This document shows, in pieces, positions 7,448 to 15,020 of a stretch of 64,000 nucleotides of DNA (position 1 is the first letter of the stretch; each line of letters opens with the position of its first letter). Location of the stretch: assembly GCF_028596025.1 (NCBI RefSeq), contig NZ_CP117167.1:1-64000 (forward strand). The letters are read 5' to 3'. The notes beneath the pieces were generated by a model. That model saw only the letters and a program-made list of their open reading frames with translations, ran no database searches and was not told the origin of the DNA. A program made the position numbers and the translations under genes. The DNA comes from Mucilaginibacter jinjuensis (lineage in GTDB: Bacteria > Bacteroidota > Bacteroidia > Sphingobacteriales > Sphingobacteriaceae).

Positions 7448-8908
7448 TTATTGTTGCGGTGTAGGTTGATTGCCTGCTCCTTCGCTACCACCACCACGGT
7501 TTGGCCTGTGGCGACGGTTATTATGCCTGCGGTTATTTTTTTGACCTTCAGGTTTTACCGTACCATCTGCACTGGCTTCGGGTTGTGGCTTAGCTTGTGG
7601 CGCATTATTACGTGTCTGGGGCTGTTGCTGTGGCCTTTGCTGATTTGGATTACGCTGCTGCGAATGCTGCTGCTGGTTTCCGCCTGCCTGGTTAGGGTTA
7701 CGCTGTTGGTTTCCTCCTTGCTGGTTGGGGTTGCGTTGCTGCTGCTGTTGTTGGTTACCGTTAGGCTGGTTAGGCTTTCTGTTACGGTTATTGCGGTTGT
7801 TGTTTTTATTACGGTTACGCTCATCCAAACGAGTTAAACTATCCTGGCCAACTACGTTTTCGTAATCCAGCACTTTAGCCGGTTTTTCTTCAATCTCTAC
7901 AATTTCGCCCAGGTCTTCTGGTTTAATACCGTCTTTATTCAGTTGCTGAATTTCTTTAACGCGGTTAATATGCAGCGGGATCCAGTTTTCTTCGCCCGGG
8001 TAGCTAAACCACATCAGTTTTTTGAAGATGTCTGTTTTTTGCAAACGGGCATCACCTTTTTCGGTTTTCAGGTAGTTTACATTATCAGGGATGTGCTTTA
8101 GCGCATCCATGTAAGTATCCAGCTCGTAGTTTAAACAGCATTTTAACTTACCGCACTGGCCGGCCAGTTTCAGGGTGTTTAACGATAAATTCTGATAGCG
8201 GGCTGCCGCTGTTGATACCGTTTTAAAATCGGTTAACCAGGTAGAGCAGCATAATTCGCGGCCGCAAGAACCAATACCGCCTAAACGGCTTGCCTCCTGG
8301 CGCATCCCGATCTGGCGCATCTCAATCCGGATACGGAACGATTCGGCCATGCGCTTAATCAGCTCGCGAAAATCTACGCGGCCTTCGGCAGTATAGTAAA
8401 ATGTGGCTTTGCTTTTATCGCCCTGGTAATCTACGTCGCTAATTTTCATTTGCAGGCCAAGCTCTAAAGCCAGTTTACGGGCTTTATGCATGGTTTCCCA
8501 CTCCATATCTTTAGCGGCTTTCCATTTGTCAACATCGGCTGATGTTGCCTTGCGGAATATCTTTTTGGTAACATCGGCTTCGCTAACGCGGCGCTTGGTC
8601 ATTTGCATGCGCACCAATTCGCCGGTTACAGATACGTGGCCGATATCGAAGCCACCGGTTGCGGTTTCGGTAACTACCAGTTCGCCTGCTTCGAGGTATA
8701 TATTGTCGGTATTAAGATAGAAATCTTTACGCGAACCTTTAAATTTGATCTCAACTATCGGAAAAACGCGGTAGCTGGCAGGCATGTCCATATTAGACAG
8801 CCAATCGTAAACATCAAGCTTGCTACAGCCATTGGTAAGGCATGAGCCATTACTTTTGCAGCCCGAAGGAGCGCATCCGCCTCCCGTTGAGCAACTTCCA
8901 CATCCCAT
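7448..8908 (-). CDS. ricT: PSP1-domain protein RicT (YaaT-like)
   Basis: In Bacillus the RicT/RicA/RicF complex carries iron-sulfur clusters and steers RNase Y; the Bacteroidota homologue is less studied. The 486-residue protein opens with an unusual Cys/Gly-rich segment (Cys at 3, 6, 12, 17, 23 and 28). The PSP1 domain spans about residues 75-270, with GIGSCGRELCCSTWL and GQCGKLKCCLNYELD supplying further conserved cysteines. From about residue 365 to the end it becomes a low-complexity tail dominated by Asn, Gln, Pro and Arg. Start ATG at 8908 lies 1 nt after the holB stop, so translation is probably coupled. The tail is longer than the core function needs. Confidence 0.9.
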   Translation of the reverse strand: MGCGSCSTGGGCAPSGCKSNGSCLTNGCSKLDVYDWLSNMDMPASYRVFPIVEIKFKGSRKDFYLNTDNIYLEAGELVVTETATGGFDIGHVSVTGELVRMQMTKRRVSEADVTKKIFRKATSADVDKWKAAKDMEWETMHKARKLALELGLQMKISDVDYQGDKSKATFYYTAEGRVDFRELIKRMAESFRIRIEMRQIGMRQEASRLGGIGSCGRELCCSTWLTDFKTVSTAAARYQNLSLNTLKLAGQCGKLKCCLNYELDTYMDALKHIPDNVNYLKTEKGDARLQKTDIFKKLMWFSYPGEENWIPLHINRVKEIQQLNKDGIKPEDLGEIVEIEEKPAKVLDYENVVGQDSLTRLDERNRNKNNNRNNRNRKPNQPNGNQQQQQQRNPNQQGGNQQRNPNQAGGNQQQHSQQRNPNQQRPQQQPQTRNNAPQAKPQPEASADGTVKPEGQKNNRRHNNRRHRPNRGGGSEGAGNQPTPQQ

Positions 8909-8909
8909 A

Positions 8910-10058
8910 TTAATTGGTTATATATGTTGAGTCCGCCTTTTGGCGGATCGTTTTAAAAAAAAGAATTTTTATAATTTGCAAAGATACATCTAAAAACAAA
9001 ATTTTAGGGTTCGCATTGCGTTCTATATGATAGTGCGCCTTTTCTAACTCGGCGCTTATTGCTTCGGCATAATGTACCGGTATTACGGTTGCCATTTTTT
9101 TAGCAGTCTCCAACTCATCGGCTGGCAGGTGTACCAGGTTTTCAACCCCGGCCTGCAGTAAACAGCACTCGCGTAAAAAGCTGATGCCGTAACGTAAAAA
9201 GTTCTTCTGGTTTTCGCGGCCAAGTTTGGCTAAAACATCTACCATTTTCATAGCCTCAGATCCCTTGTTACCGAAACAGATACGCAGCCATTGTACAAAC
9301 TGGGCGTGGTAGTTATCAGTATCCTGCTGTAAAATCTGGATTGCCTCGGTGAGGTTGCCGTTACTTAGATAAGCGGCTTGCTCGGCTAATGCTTTGGGCT
9401 GGCCGTGATCAATCAGATAATCCTTTACATCATCATAAGTTAAGCACGGCACTTTGATGAGTTGCGTGCGCGATAAAATGGTGTTGAGGATCTGGTCCTG
9501 ATTTTGGGCTACCAGTAAAAACAGGGTATTGGGCTGCGGCTCTTCGATAATTTTGAGCAAAGCATTACCTGCTTTGTCCAGATATTCGGGCAGCCAGAGG
9601 ATCAATATCTTAAATTCAGATTCAAAAGGTTTGAAGCTGAGTTTTTTGATGATCTGATGGCACTCGGCGATATTGATGTTGGCCTGTTTGTTTTCGGCAT
9701 CCAGGTAACCACGCCACCCGTCGAGATTTAAATAAGGGTTCGCCAAAAAAGCTTCGCGCCATTGTTCAATAAAAGTAAGGGCGTTATCATCTTTATGTTT
9801 GGCGAAGAAAGGGTACGAAAAATGCAGATCGGGGTGCATCAGTTTCTGATACTTACGGCATGATGAACAAACCCCGCACGAGTCGTCGGTCTGCTTATCT
9901 TCACAAGAGACATACTGGGCATAAGCAACCGCCAATGGCAACGCGCCCGACCCCTCGGGACCCAAAAATAGCTGCGCGTGACTAACCCGGTTCTCCTTAA
10001 CCGAATTAATTAACCGTTGTTTAACGGCCGCTTGTCCAACTATTTCTTTAAACTGCAT
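8910..10058 (-). CDS. holB: DNA polymerase III subunit delta'
   Basis: Clamp-loader subunit of the replicative polymerase. The 382-residue protein has the AAA+ layout of the family: MQFKEIVGQAAVKQRL at the start, the SHAQLFLGPEGSGALPLA region where delta' keeps a degenerate P-loop, a zinc motif in SCGVCSSCRKY (near residues 60-70), the GNALLKIIEEPQPNTLFLL segment and the ILNTILSRTQLIKVP sensor-1 region. The degenerate Walker A (GPEGSGALPL instead of GxGKT) suggests it does not hydrolyse ATP itself, as is usual. First gene of a probable holB-ricT-gldH operon. A near-consensus TACCTTG lies 5 nt upstream of its start. Confidence 0.92.
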   Translation of the reverse strand: MQFKEIVGQAAVKQRLINSVKENRVSHAQLFLGPEGSGALPLAVAYAQYVSCEDKQTDDSCGVCSSCRKYQKLMHPDLHFSYPFFAKHKDDNALTFIEQWREAFLANPYLNLDGWRGYLDAENKQANINIAECHQIIKKLSFKPFESEFKILILWLPEYLDKAGNALLKIIEEPQPNTLFLLVAQNQDQILNTILSRTQLIKVPCLTYDDVKDYLIDHGQPKALAEQAAYLSNGNLTEAIQILQQDTDNYHAQFVQWLRICFGNKGSEAMKMVDVLAKLGRENQKNFLRYGISFLRECCLLQAGVENLVHLPADELETAKKMATVIPVHYAEAISAELEKAHYHIERNANPKILFLDVSLQIIKILFFKTIRQKADSTYITN

Positions 10059-10080
10059 TGGTGCAAGGTAATAAATTTTT

Positions 10081-10218
10081 GGTTGTCAGTTGTCGGTTAT
10101 CAGTTGTCAGATAAAAAGTACCTTTGTTTTCAATAATTTATATATTCAGAAAATTGGTTGTCATGGCTTATTAGCTATGCAATTGCTGACAACCGACAAC
10201 TGATAACCGATAACTGAA
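10081..10218. repeat. Inverted pair of degenerate GACAACTGATAACC-type repeats
   Basis: The left arm 10081-10110 and right arm 10186-10218 are made of the same short motif family (TGACAACC, TGATAACC) in opposite orientation. They bracket the holB-ruvX divergent intergenic space; the right arm ends 1 nt before the ruvX start. The same motif family recurs as an inverted pair at 53003-53090. Confidence 0.75.
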
Positions 10219-10219
10219 C

Positions 10220-10636
10220 ATGAGAGTAATGGCTTTTGATTATGGTACCAAGCGTATAGGTATTGCGGTGACAGACCCCTTGCAAATGATTGCCAATAGC
10301 CTGGATACTATCCACCCGCTTGAAATTATCGATTACCTGAAAAAATATTTACTTACCGAGCAGGTTGAACGTTTTGTGGTGGGCGAACCGAAGCAAATGG
10401 ATAACACCCCCTCGCAATCGGCCCCGCACGTTAAAGGTTTTGTGAACCTGCTGAAAAAAACCTTCCCCGAAATACCCATTGATATGATGGACGAACGCTT
10501 TACCTCTAAAATGGCTTCGGCCGTGATATTGCAAAGTGGCATCAACAAAAAAGCAAGACAGAATAAGGGATTGGTTGATAATATTTCGGCCACGATACTG
10601 CTGCAATCATGGTTGGAACGGAAGGCGTTTATGTAG
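10220..10636 (+). CDS. ruvX: Putative Holliday junction resolvase / pre-16S rRNA nuclease RuvX (YqgF)
   Basis: YqgF-family RNase H-fold nuclease, proposed to act in pre-16S rRNA 5'-end maturation and in recombination. The 138-residue protein has the DxGxxRxGxA signature AFDYGTKRIGIAVTDP (residues 5-20), the VVGEPKQMDNTPSQ segment, DERFTSKMA with catalytic Glu/Asp and the C-terminal LVDNISATILLQSWL. Length is typical. It starts right after a repeat arm. Its 3' third is overlapped on the other strand by an abnormal extension of the reductase ORF at 10333-11316. Confidence 0.92.
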   Translation: MRVMAFDYGTKRIGIAVTDPLQMIANSLDTIHPLEIIDYLKKYLLTEQVERFVVGEPKQMDNTPSQSAPHVKGFVNLLKKTFPEIPIDMMDERFTSKMASAVILQSGINKKARQNKGLVDNISATILLQSWLERKAFM

Positions 10637-11316
10637 AAAATAGTAGAGACACAAAATTTTGTGTCTCTACTGAGGACATTGCTACCTGCTACAAAAGGAG
10701 CCCGCCTTAAATAGATTATACCCTTAATCTGTTCAATCGCAAAATCGGCCAGATCTGTAGTGCTGATTTTTTCGCCGGGGCAATCATAAAGATCAACAAA
10801 TACGCCCCTCCTTTCGTCGGTTTGTTCTATCCAGGGTAAGCGGAGTATTGTCCAGTCGATATCGCTTTCCACTAAAATATCATAAGCTTTTTGTCTGTCG
10901 GCTACTGCTTCGGGAAAATTCTGACACATCCAGTCGGACTTGGCTTTGTTGGCTTCGCTTTTATTATCGCCGGGGATATTGAGGTTTAACCCCGCCAGTG
11001 AAATGTAGCGTTTGATGCCGAACTCGTTCATCGCTGTCAATACATTAATGGTTGATAAACTGGAAATCAGCGGTTCATCTTTTCGCGGACCGATAGCGGA
11101 TATCACCACATCACAACCCTTCGCAAGTGTACGTGCGGTTTCCAAATCTTTGATGTCTCCAGGTACAATTTGCAGTAGCGGATGAGTGATGGTGAAATTG
11201 TTTGGTTTGCGGATAAGGGCTTTTACCGCATAACCCCTATTTAATAATGCTTGCAGAATATATTTTCCGGCCTTGCCGGTTGCGCCTAATAAGGCAACAT
11301 GATGTTTTTGATCCAT
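10333..11316 (-). CDS. NAD(P)-binding SDR/NmrA-like reductase with abnormal C-terminal extension
   Basis: Residues 1 to ~212 form an atypical short-chain dehydrogenase/NmrA-like protein: GATGKAGKYI nucleotide-binding loop (11-20), VVISAIGPRKDEPL, the YISLAGLN strand, and WTILRLPWIEQTDERRG. Related proteins usually end shortly after a segment like FAIEQIKGIIYLRRAPFVA. Here the frame runs on through the palindrome at 10642-10671 (encoding SRDTKFCVST, residues ~216-225) and a further ~100 residues antisense to ruvX. I read the last ~110 residues as non-native: the palindrome probably displaced the original stop. The enzymatic part looks intact; substrate unknown. The overlap with ruvX is 304 nt, tail to tail. 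Confidence 0.75.
   Translation of the reverse strand: MDQKHHVALLGATGKAGKYILQALLNRGYAVKALIRKPNNFTITHPLLQIVPGDIKDLETARTLAKGCDVVISAIGPRKDEPLISSLSTINVLTAMNEFGIKRYISLAGLNLNIPGDNKSEANKAKSDWMCQNFPEAVADRQKAYDILVESDIDWTILRLPWIEQTDERRGVFVDLYDCPGEKISTTDLADFAIEQIKGIIYLRRAPFVAGSNVLSRDTKFCVSTIFYINAFRSNHDCSSIVAEILSTNPLFCLAFLLMPLCNITAEAILEVKRSSIISMGISGKVFFSRFTKPLTCGADCEGVLSICFGSPTTKRSTCSVSKYFFR
10642..10671. repeat. Perfect 30-bp GAGACACAA palindrome
   Basis: AGTAGAGACACAAAA followed by its exact complement. It belongs to the same family as the nested palindromes at 37656-37738. It sits 5 nt past the ruvX stop and inside the read-through end of the convergent reductase ORF, and could act as a terminator stem for both. 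Confidence 0.85.
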
Positions 11317-11621
11317 GAGGATTGTCTTTATAAAATTTGAAATGAAAATGAGTGAGCATCGCGAAGCAATGCAATGGCAAGACTATCTGAGATAGTTGCC
11401 TTGATTAGAATGATATTTATAAAGACAGTACGATAAAGTGAAGGTACTATTTATTTCATCATTCTGATAATTCCCAAATTCAAAAAATTCTGGTTCAAGA
11501 CAACAGGGCGAAGAAGATATTTCGCTATCGCTCAATATGATAAAGTGGGAATTAGTAACGGAAAATTTTTGTCATGGCTCTTGATTCTCGATTCTTGACT
11601 CTCTTGAAGTATCTTTGCCTC
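11317..11621. other. Intergenic spacer with decayed REP-like sequence
   Basis: About 300 nt between divergent genes. It contains fragments such as CATCGCGAAGCAATGCAATGG and GATATTTCGCTATCGCTC that resemble worn halves of the GTCATTGCGAGG and GTCATTTCGACGATAGG palindromes elsewhere in the window. A stretch TTGATTCTCGATTCTTGACT (11581-11600) matches the repeat family bracketing 27421-27553. No gene seen. Confidence 0.5.
11610..11617 (+). promoter_or_regulatory. -7 box 4 nt before the O-methyltransferase start
   Basis: TATCTTTG fits TAnnTTTG; only CCTC separates it from ATG 11622, implying a leaderless or nearly leaderless transcript. No convincing TTTG -33 box at the usual distance. Confidence 0.45.
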
Positions 11622-12260
11622 ATGGAAATTTTAGATCCAAACCTGCAGGCATACCTGGATGCACATTGCGAACCGGAGCCCGAAGCGTTGAAAAAAATCA
11701 ACCGCGAAACGCATTTAAAGGTTTTAAAACCTAATATGCTTTCGGGCCATTACCAGGGCCGGGTGCTGAGTATGCTGAGTAAAATGATCAGTCCGGAGCG
11801 TATTTTGGAGATAGGTGCCTTTACCGGTTATTCGGCCATTTGCCTTGCAGAGGGGCTTGTGAAAGGCGGGATGCTGGACACGCTGGAAGTGAACGCCGAG
11901 ATGGAAGAGTTACTGCTAAATAACTTTAAATCAGCAGGTATGGACGAAAAAATAAGGCTACATATTGGCGATGCAATGCCGAAAATTTTGGAGTTTCCAA
12001 ATAATTTGTTTAATCTTGTATTTATCGACGCCGATAAGAAGAGCAATTTAGCATACTTCGAAAGCGTAATTGATAAAGTAAAACCGGCAGGTTTAATTAT
12101 AATTGATAATGTATTGTGGAAAGGAAAGGTGTATGGCGACGCAAATGATGCCGATACACAAATGTTTCGCAAACTAAATGATCAGATAGCTGTTGACAGC
12201 CGGGTAGAAAAGTTAATTCTACCGGTCAGAGACGGGATCCTGATCATCAGAAAAAAGTAA
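11622..12260 (+). CDS. Class I SAM-dependent O-methyltransferase (family 3)
   Basis: A 212-residue O-methyltransferase related to catechol and caffeoyl-CoA O-methyltransferases. SAM motif I is ILEIGAFTGYSAICLAEGL; the acidic FIDADKKSN and the IIIDNVLWKGKV segment carry the expected metal- and SAM-binding Asp residues. Length is typical of the family. I chose ATG 11622 over 11574 because the upstream 16 residues fall in a low-complexity repeat and a -7 box sits right before 11622. The methyl acceptor is unknown. The next gene starts 3 nt after the stop, so it is probably co-transcribed. Confidence 0.85.
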   Translation: MEILDPNLQAYLDAHCEPEPEALKKINRETHLKVLKPNMLSGHYQGRVLSMLSKMISPERILEIGAFTGYSAICLAEGLVKGGMLDTLEVNAEMEELLLNNFKSAGMDEKIRLHIGDAMPKILEFPNNLFNLVFIDADKKSNLAYFESVIDKVKPAGLIIIDNVLWKGKVYGDANDADTQMFRKLNDQIAVDSRVEKLILPVRDGILIIRKK

Positions 12261-12263
12261 ATT

Positions 12264-12791
12264 ATGAAGAAAATCCTACTGATTGTATCATTAGTTATTT
12301 CCGCATCAGCTGTTTCAGCGCAAAACGCCTCGCAATCTTATATACAGAAGTTCAAAGATAATGCCATTCGCATTATGCACGAGAGCGGTGTGCCTGCAAG
12401 TATCGTTTTGGCTATTGCCATGCACGAATCGGGCAGCGGAACCAGCAAATTAGCACGTACGCAGAACAATCATTTTGGTGTAAAAGGCCGCAGCCCTGTA
12501 TCTTATACAGGTCGTAAGGCTACACACTCATCCTATAAACAGTACGATTCGGCCATGGATTCTTTCCAGGATTTTGCCCGTATCATGACTGAGCGCAAGC
12601 AGTTTAGCCACTTATCAGGCACGCTTAATCATTACGATTATTTAGGTTGGGTAAAAGGTATCCAGCGCAGCGGTTACGCAAGTAGCAAAAAATGGGGATC
12701 GCAGGTTTTAGGTCTGATCAAGAAGTATCAGCTTAATGCTTACGACGAAAAACCCGAAGAGCAACCGCAGCCTGCTAAAAATGTGGAATAA
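12264..12791 (+). CDS. Exported glucosaminidase-domain protein
   Basis: A 175-residue protein with a signal peptide (MKKILLIVSLVISASAVSA) and a FlgJ/LytG-type glucosaminidase domain. The family motif ASIVLAIAMHESGSGTSKLA contains the catalytic Glu, followed by NNHFGVKG, and the YDSAMDSFQDFARIM and YDYLGWVKGIQRSGYA segments expected in the C-terminal half. Such enzymes cleave between GlcNAc and MurNAc in peptidoglycan. It starts 3 nt after the methyltransferase and precedes a longer paralogue, so the pair may act together in the periplasm or at the outer membrane. Confidence 0.88.
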   Translation: MKKILLIVSLVISASAVSAQNASQSYIQKFKDNAIRIMHESGVPASIVLAIAMHESGSGTSKLARTQNNHFGVKGRSPVSYTGRKATHSSYKQYDSAMDSFQDFARIMTERKQFSHLSGTLNHYDYLGWVKGIQRSGYASSKKWGSQVLGLIKKYQLNAYDEKPEEQPQPAKNVE

Positions 12792-12855
12792 ACCTCGGCT
12801 ATAAATGTTAAGTTTGGATTTTATTTTTTAGGAGCCAACCCTAATATTTAGCTTA

Positions 12856-13806
12856 ATGCGTAAAACAGCACTTTTTTTATTTATTGCCATTGCAGCCAGC
12901 GCTTGTTCGGCGCACAAAAAGGTAGTCCACACTAATCGCCCAAACTATTCGTCGCCGCCGCCTGCTATTTCTAACAAGCAGGCCGAGAAAAATAATGAGC
13001 AAATAAAGGAGCAAGTTAAAGAGCAGGCAAAAGCCACACAATCAAGCGGCGAGCCTGTTACTTATACCACCCAGCAATATATTGACAGGTTTAAAGGTAT
13101 TGCTATACAGGAAATGAACCTGTACGGCATCCCTGCAAGTATTACCCTGGCGCAGGGTTTATTTGAATCGGGCACAGGTAACAGCGAACTTGCACGTTAT
13201 GCTAATAACCATTTCGGTATTAAATGTAATAACGGGTGGACAGGCAAGGGTTATTACAAAGATGACGATCAGGTAAACGACTGTTTCCGCGTTTATGCCA
13301 ACCCCGAAGAATCATTCCGCGACCATTCTGAGTTTTTGAAGAAGAAACGCTACGCCCATTTATTTGAGCTGGATAAAAACGATTACCAGGGCTGGGCACA
13401 GGGTTTAAAAGATGCCGGTTATGCCACCAACCCTAAATATCCGCAACTGATTACTAACCTGATCCAAAAATATGGACTGGATGTTTACGACCGACCAGAG
13501 AACGAAGCACAGAAAGTTAAACGTGAAGATAGGGTACTGTCGGAGATCAATGCCAATATTGGTAAACCAGCCAAAGATTCGATCATTAATACTACACCGC
13601 TTTATAAAGGCAGCGCTGTGCCGGCCACCAAAGATTCAGTCCCTAACACCAACGCCCCGGCTAATAAAACTTACACTGTTGTAACCGGCGACACACTATA
13701 TAACATATCCCGTCGTTTTGGACTTACCGTGGATGCACTTAGGGCATTGAATAACATGGCTGATAATAATATTAAAATAGGGCAAACATTAATTATAGCT
13801 CAATAG
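12856..13806 (+). CDS. Glucosaminidase plus LysM lipoprotein
   Basis: A 316-residue paralogue of the preceding gene with extra parts. A lipoprotein signal (Cys at residue 17, ASACSAHKK) is followed by a Glu/Lys/Gln-rich spacer, then the glucosaminidase domain (about 75-215) with ASITLAQGLFESGTGNSELA and NNHFGIKCNNGW, and a C-terminal LysM domain (about 270-315, TYTVVTGDTLYNISRRFGL). LysM binds GlcNAc-containing glycans, so the enzyme is probably held on peptidoglycan. This domain order is common in Bacteroidota. Start is set by the signal peptide. Confidence 0.9.
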   Translation: MRKTALFLFIAIAASACSAHKKVVHTNRPNYSSPPPAISNKQAEKNNEQIKEQVKEQAKATQSSGEPVTYTTQQYIDRFKGIAIQEMNLYGIPASITLAQGLFESGTGNSELARYANNHFGIKCNNGWTGKGYYKDDDQVNDCFRVYANPEESFRDHSEFLKKKRYAHLFELDKNDYQGWAQGLKDAGYATNPKYPQLITNLIQKYGLDVYDRPENEAQKVKREDRVLSEINANIGKPAKDSIINTTPLYKGSAVPATKDSVPNTNAPANKTYTVVTGDTLYNISRRFGLTVDALRALNNMADNNIKIGQTLIIAQ

Positions 13807-13829
13807 CCTGTTAATTAGTGTTAAAATTT

Positions 13830-14630
13830 ATGATTAGCCCGGCTTGTAGGTTTAGTTTTGCTGCTGTGAGTAAGAGCTGGTTTGTTTTTCTTTGTTTTTT
13901 TGGAGTGATGTTACATGCTGCCGCACAGGTAAAGCCTATTGACGGTATTGTGTTTGATAAGGATAGCAAAGAGCGCATTGCCCGGGTAAACATCGTTAAC
14001 TTACGTACGAAAGAATCTCTCTACAATAACCTCCAGGCCGAGTTTCACCTTAATGTTAAAATTGGCGATCAGCTAATTTTCAGCAAAATCAATTATTTCA
14101 ACGATACCGTTACAGTTAAAAACACGCTTTCTTTAGCCATCTACCTCAAACCAACCAGTATTATGTTGAACCAGGTAGATATTCATGATACACTGAAAAC
14201 GCCCGCAGAAAGGCTCGCAGCCACTAAACGCGATTACGCCAAAATTTATGGCTCGCTTGGCGACCGTGATATTTTAAGCACATCACCGGGAGGAGGTGCA
14301 GGTATTAGTATTGATGCCCTCTGGAATATGTTTAGCCGTAGCGGCCGAAATGCCGAACATTTGAAAACAACCATAGAGCATGATTATCATGAAAACATGA
14401 TTGATTATCGCTTTAATAAAACCCTGGTTTCCAGTATTACGGGGCTGAAAGAACCACAACTTTCGGAGTTTATGCAACGCTACCGCCCCGGCTATTATAT
14501 GGTGACTACCGTTAGCGATTACGATTTTATATTGAGTATAAAAGCCAATTATCGCCGGTTTATGCGTAACCCCAAAAGAAGTTACGCGCCACCCCCACTG
14601 CCACATATTGAGGCCAATGAGGATAAGTAA
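13830..14630 (+). CDS. Exported protein with CarboxypepD_reg-like domain
   Basis: A 266-residue protein starting at ATG 13830; GTG 13818 is an alternative. The signal peptide ends near HAAAQ. The first mature stretch VKPIDGIVFDKDSKERIARVNIVN reads like the start of a CarboxypepD_reg-like beta-sandwich, with the IYLKPTSIMLNQVDIHDT region closing it. The second half (AERLAATKRDYAKIYGSLGDRDIL onward) is unassigned but of a type frequent in this phylum; it ends Pro-rich and acidic. It overlaps the start of the next gene by 14 nt, so the two are probably translationally coupled. Function unknown. Confidence 0.75.
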   Translation: MISPACRFSFAAVSKSWFVFLCFFGVMLHAAAQVKPIDGIVFDKDSKERIARVNIVNLRTKESLYNNLQAEFHLNVKIGDQLIFSKINYFNDTVTVKNTLSLAIYLKPTSIMLNQVDIHDTLKTPAERLAATKRDYAKIYGSLGDRDILSTSPGGGAGISIDALWNMFSRSGRNAEHLKTTIEHDYHENMIDYRFNKTLVSSITGLKEPQLSEFMQRYRPGYYMVTTVSDYDFILSIKANYRRFMRNPKRSYAPPPLPHIEANEDK

Positions 14631-14961
14631 GTACCCGGTTATTGTCGCACCCTTTTTAAAGGTTGCCGGGATGGCCTTGTTTCCGTTTATACTGGTAAGT
14701 GACAGGAAATACTTAAATGATGAAGTGCTGATGAGGCATGAAACCATTCATTTACAGCAGGAATTAGCACTGTTAATTATACCATTCTACCTGCTTTATG
14801 CGTTAAGCTATTTGGTAAACCTGCTGATGTACCGAAATCATGACAAAGCTTATGAACAAATTTTTTTTGAGCGCGAAGCTTACGCGCACGAACATAATAC
14901 CGCTTATTTGGTTAACAGAAAGCCCTGGGCCTGGCGAAACTATATCATAACCAAGGGCTAA
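14617..14961 (+). CDS. Small membrane protein with HExxH motif
   Basis: A 114-residue protein from ATG 14617 (MRISKYPVIVAPF). The segment MRHETIHLQQ carries HETIH, a zinc-protease-type HExxH, just before a hydrophobic helix (ALLIIPFYLLYALSYLVNLLMY). A further FEREAYAHEHN could supply a third ligand Glu. The layout resembles tiny M48/M56-like proteins widespread in Bacteroidota, but it is much shorter than known active members, so protease activity is only a possibility. Overlaps the upstream exported protein gene by 14 nt. Confidence 0.7.
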   Translation: MRISKYPVIVAPFLKVAGMALFPFILVSDRKYLNDEVLMRHETIHLQQELALLIIPFYLLYALSYLVNLLMYRNHDKAYEQIFFEREAYAHEHNTAYLVNRKPWAWRNYIITKG

Positions 14962-15020
14962 CAGTATAATTACAGAATTACTTTTAATAGAAAAGCTTTT
15001 TTGCTTTTATTTGCTGCCGA

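Noticed and set aside
7451..7837. Plus-strand open frame of 128 codons opposite the RicT tail
   Set aside because: Low-complexity Leu/Val string produced by the complement of the Asn/Gln-rich codons.
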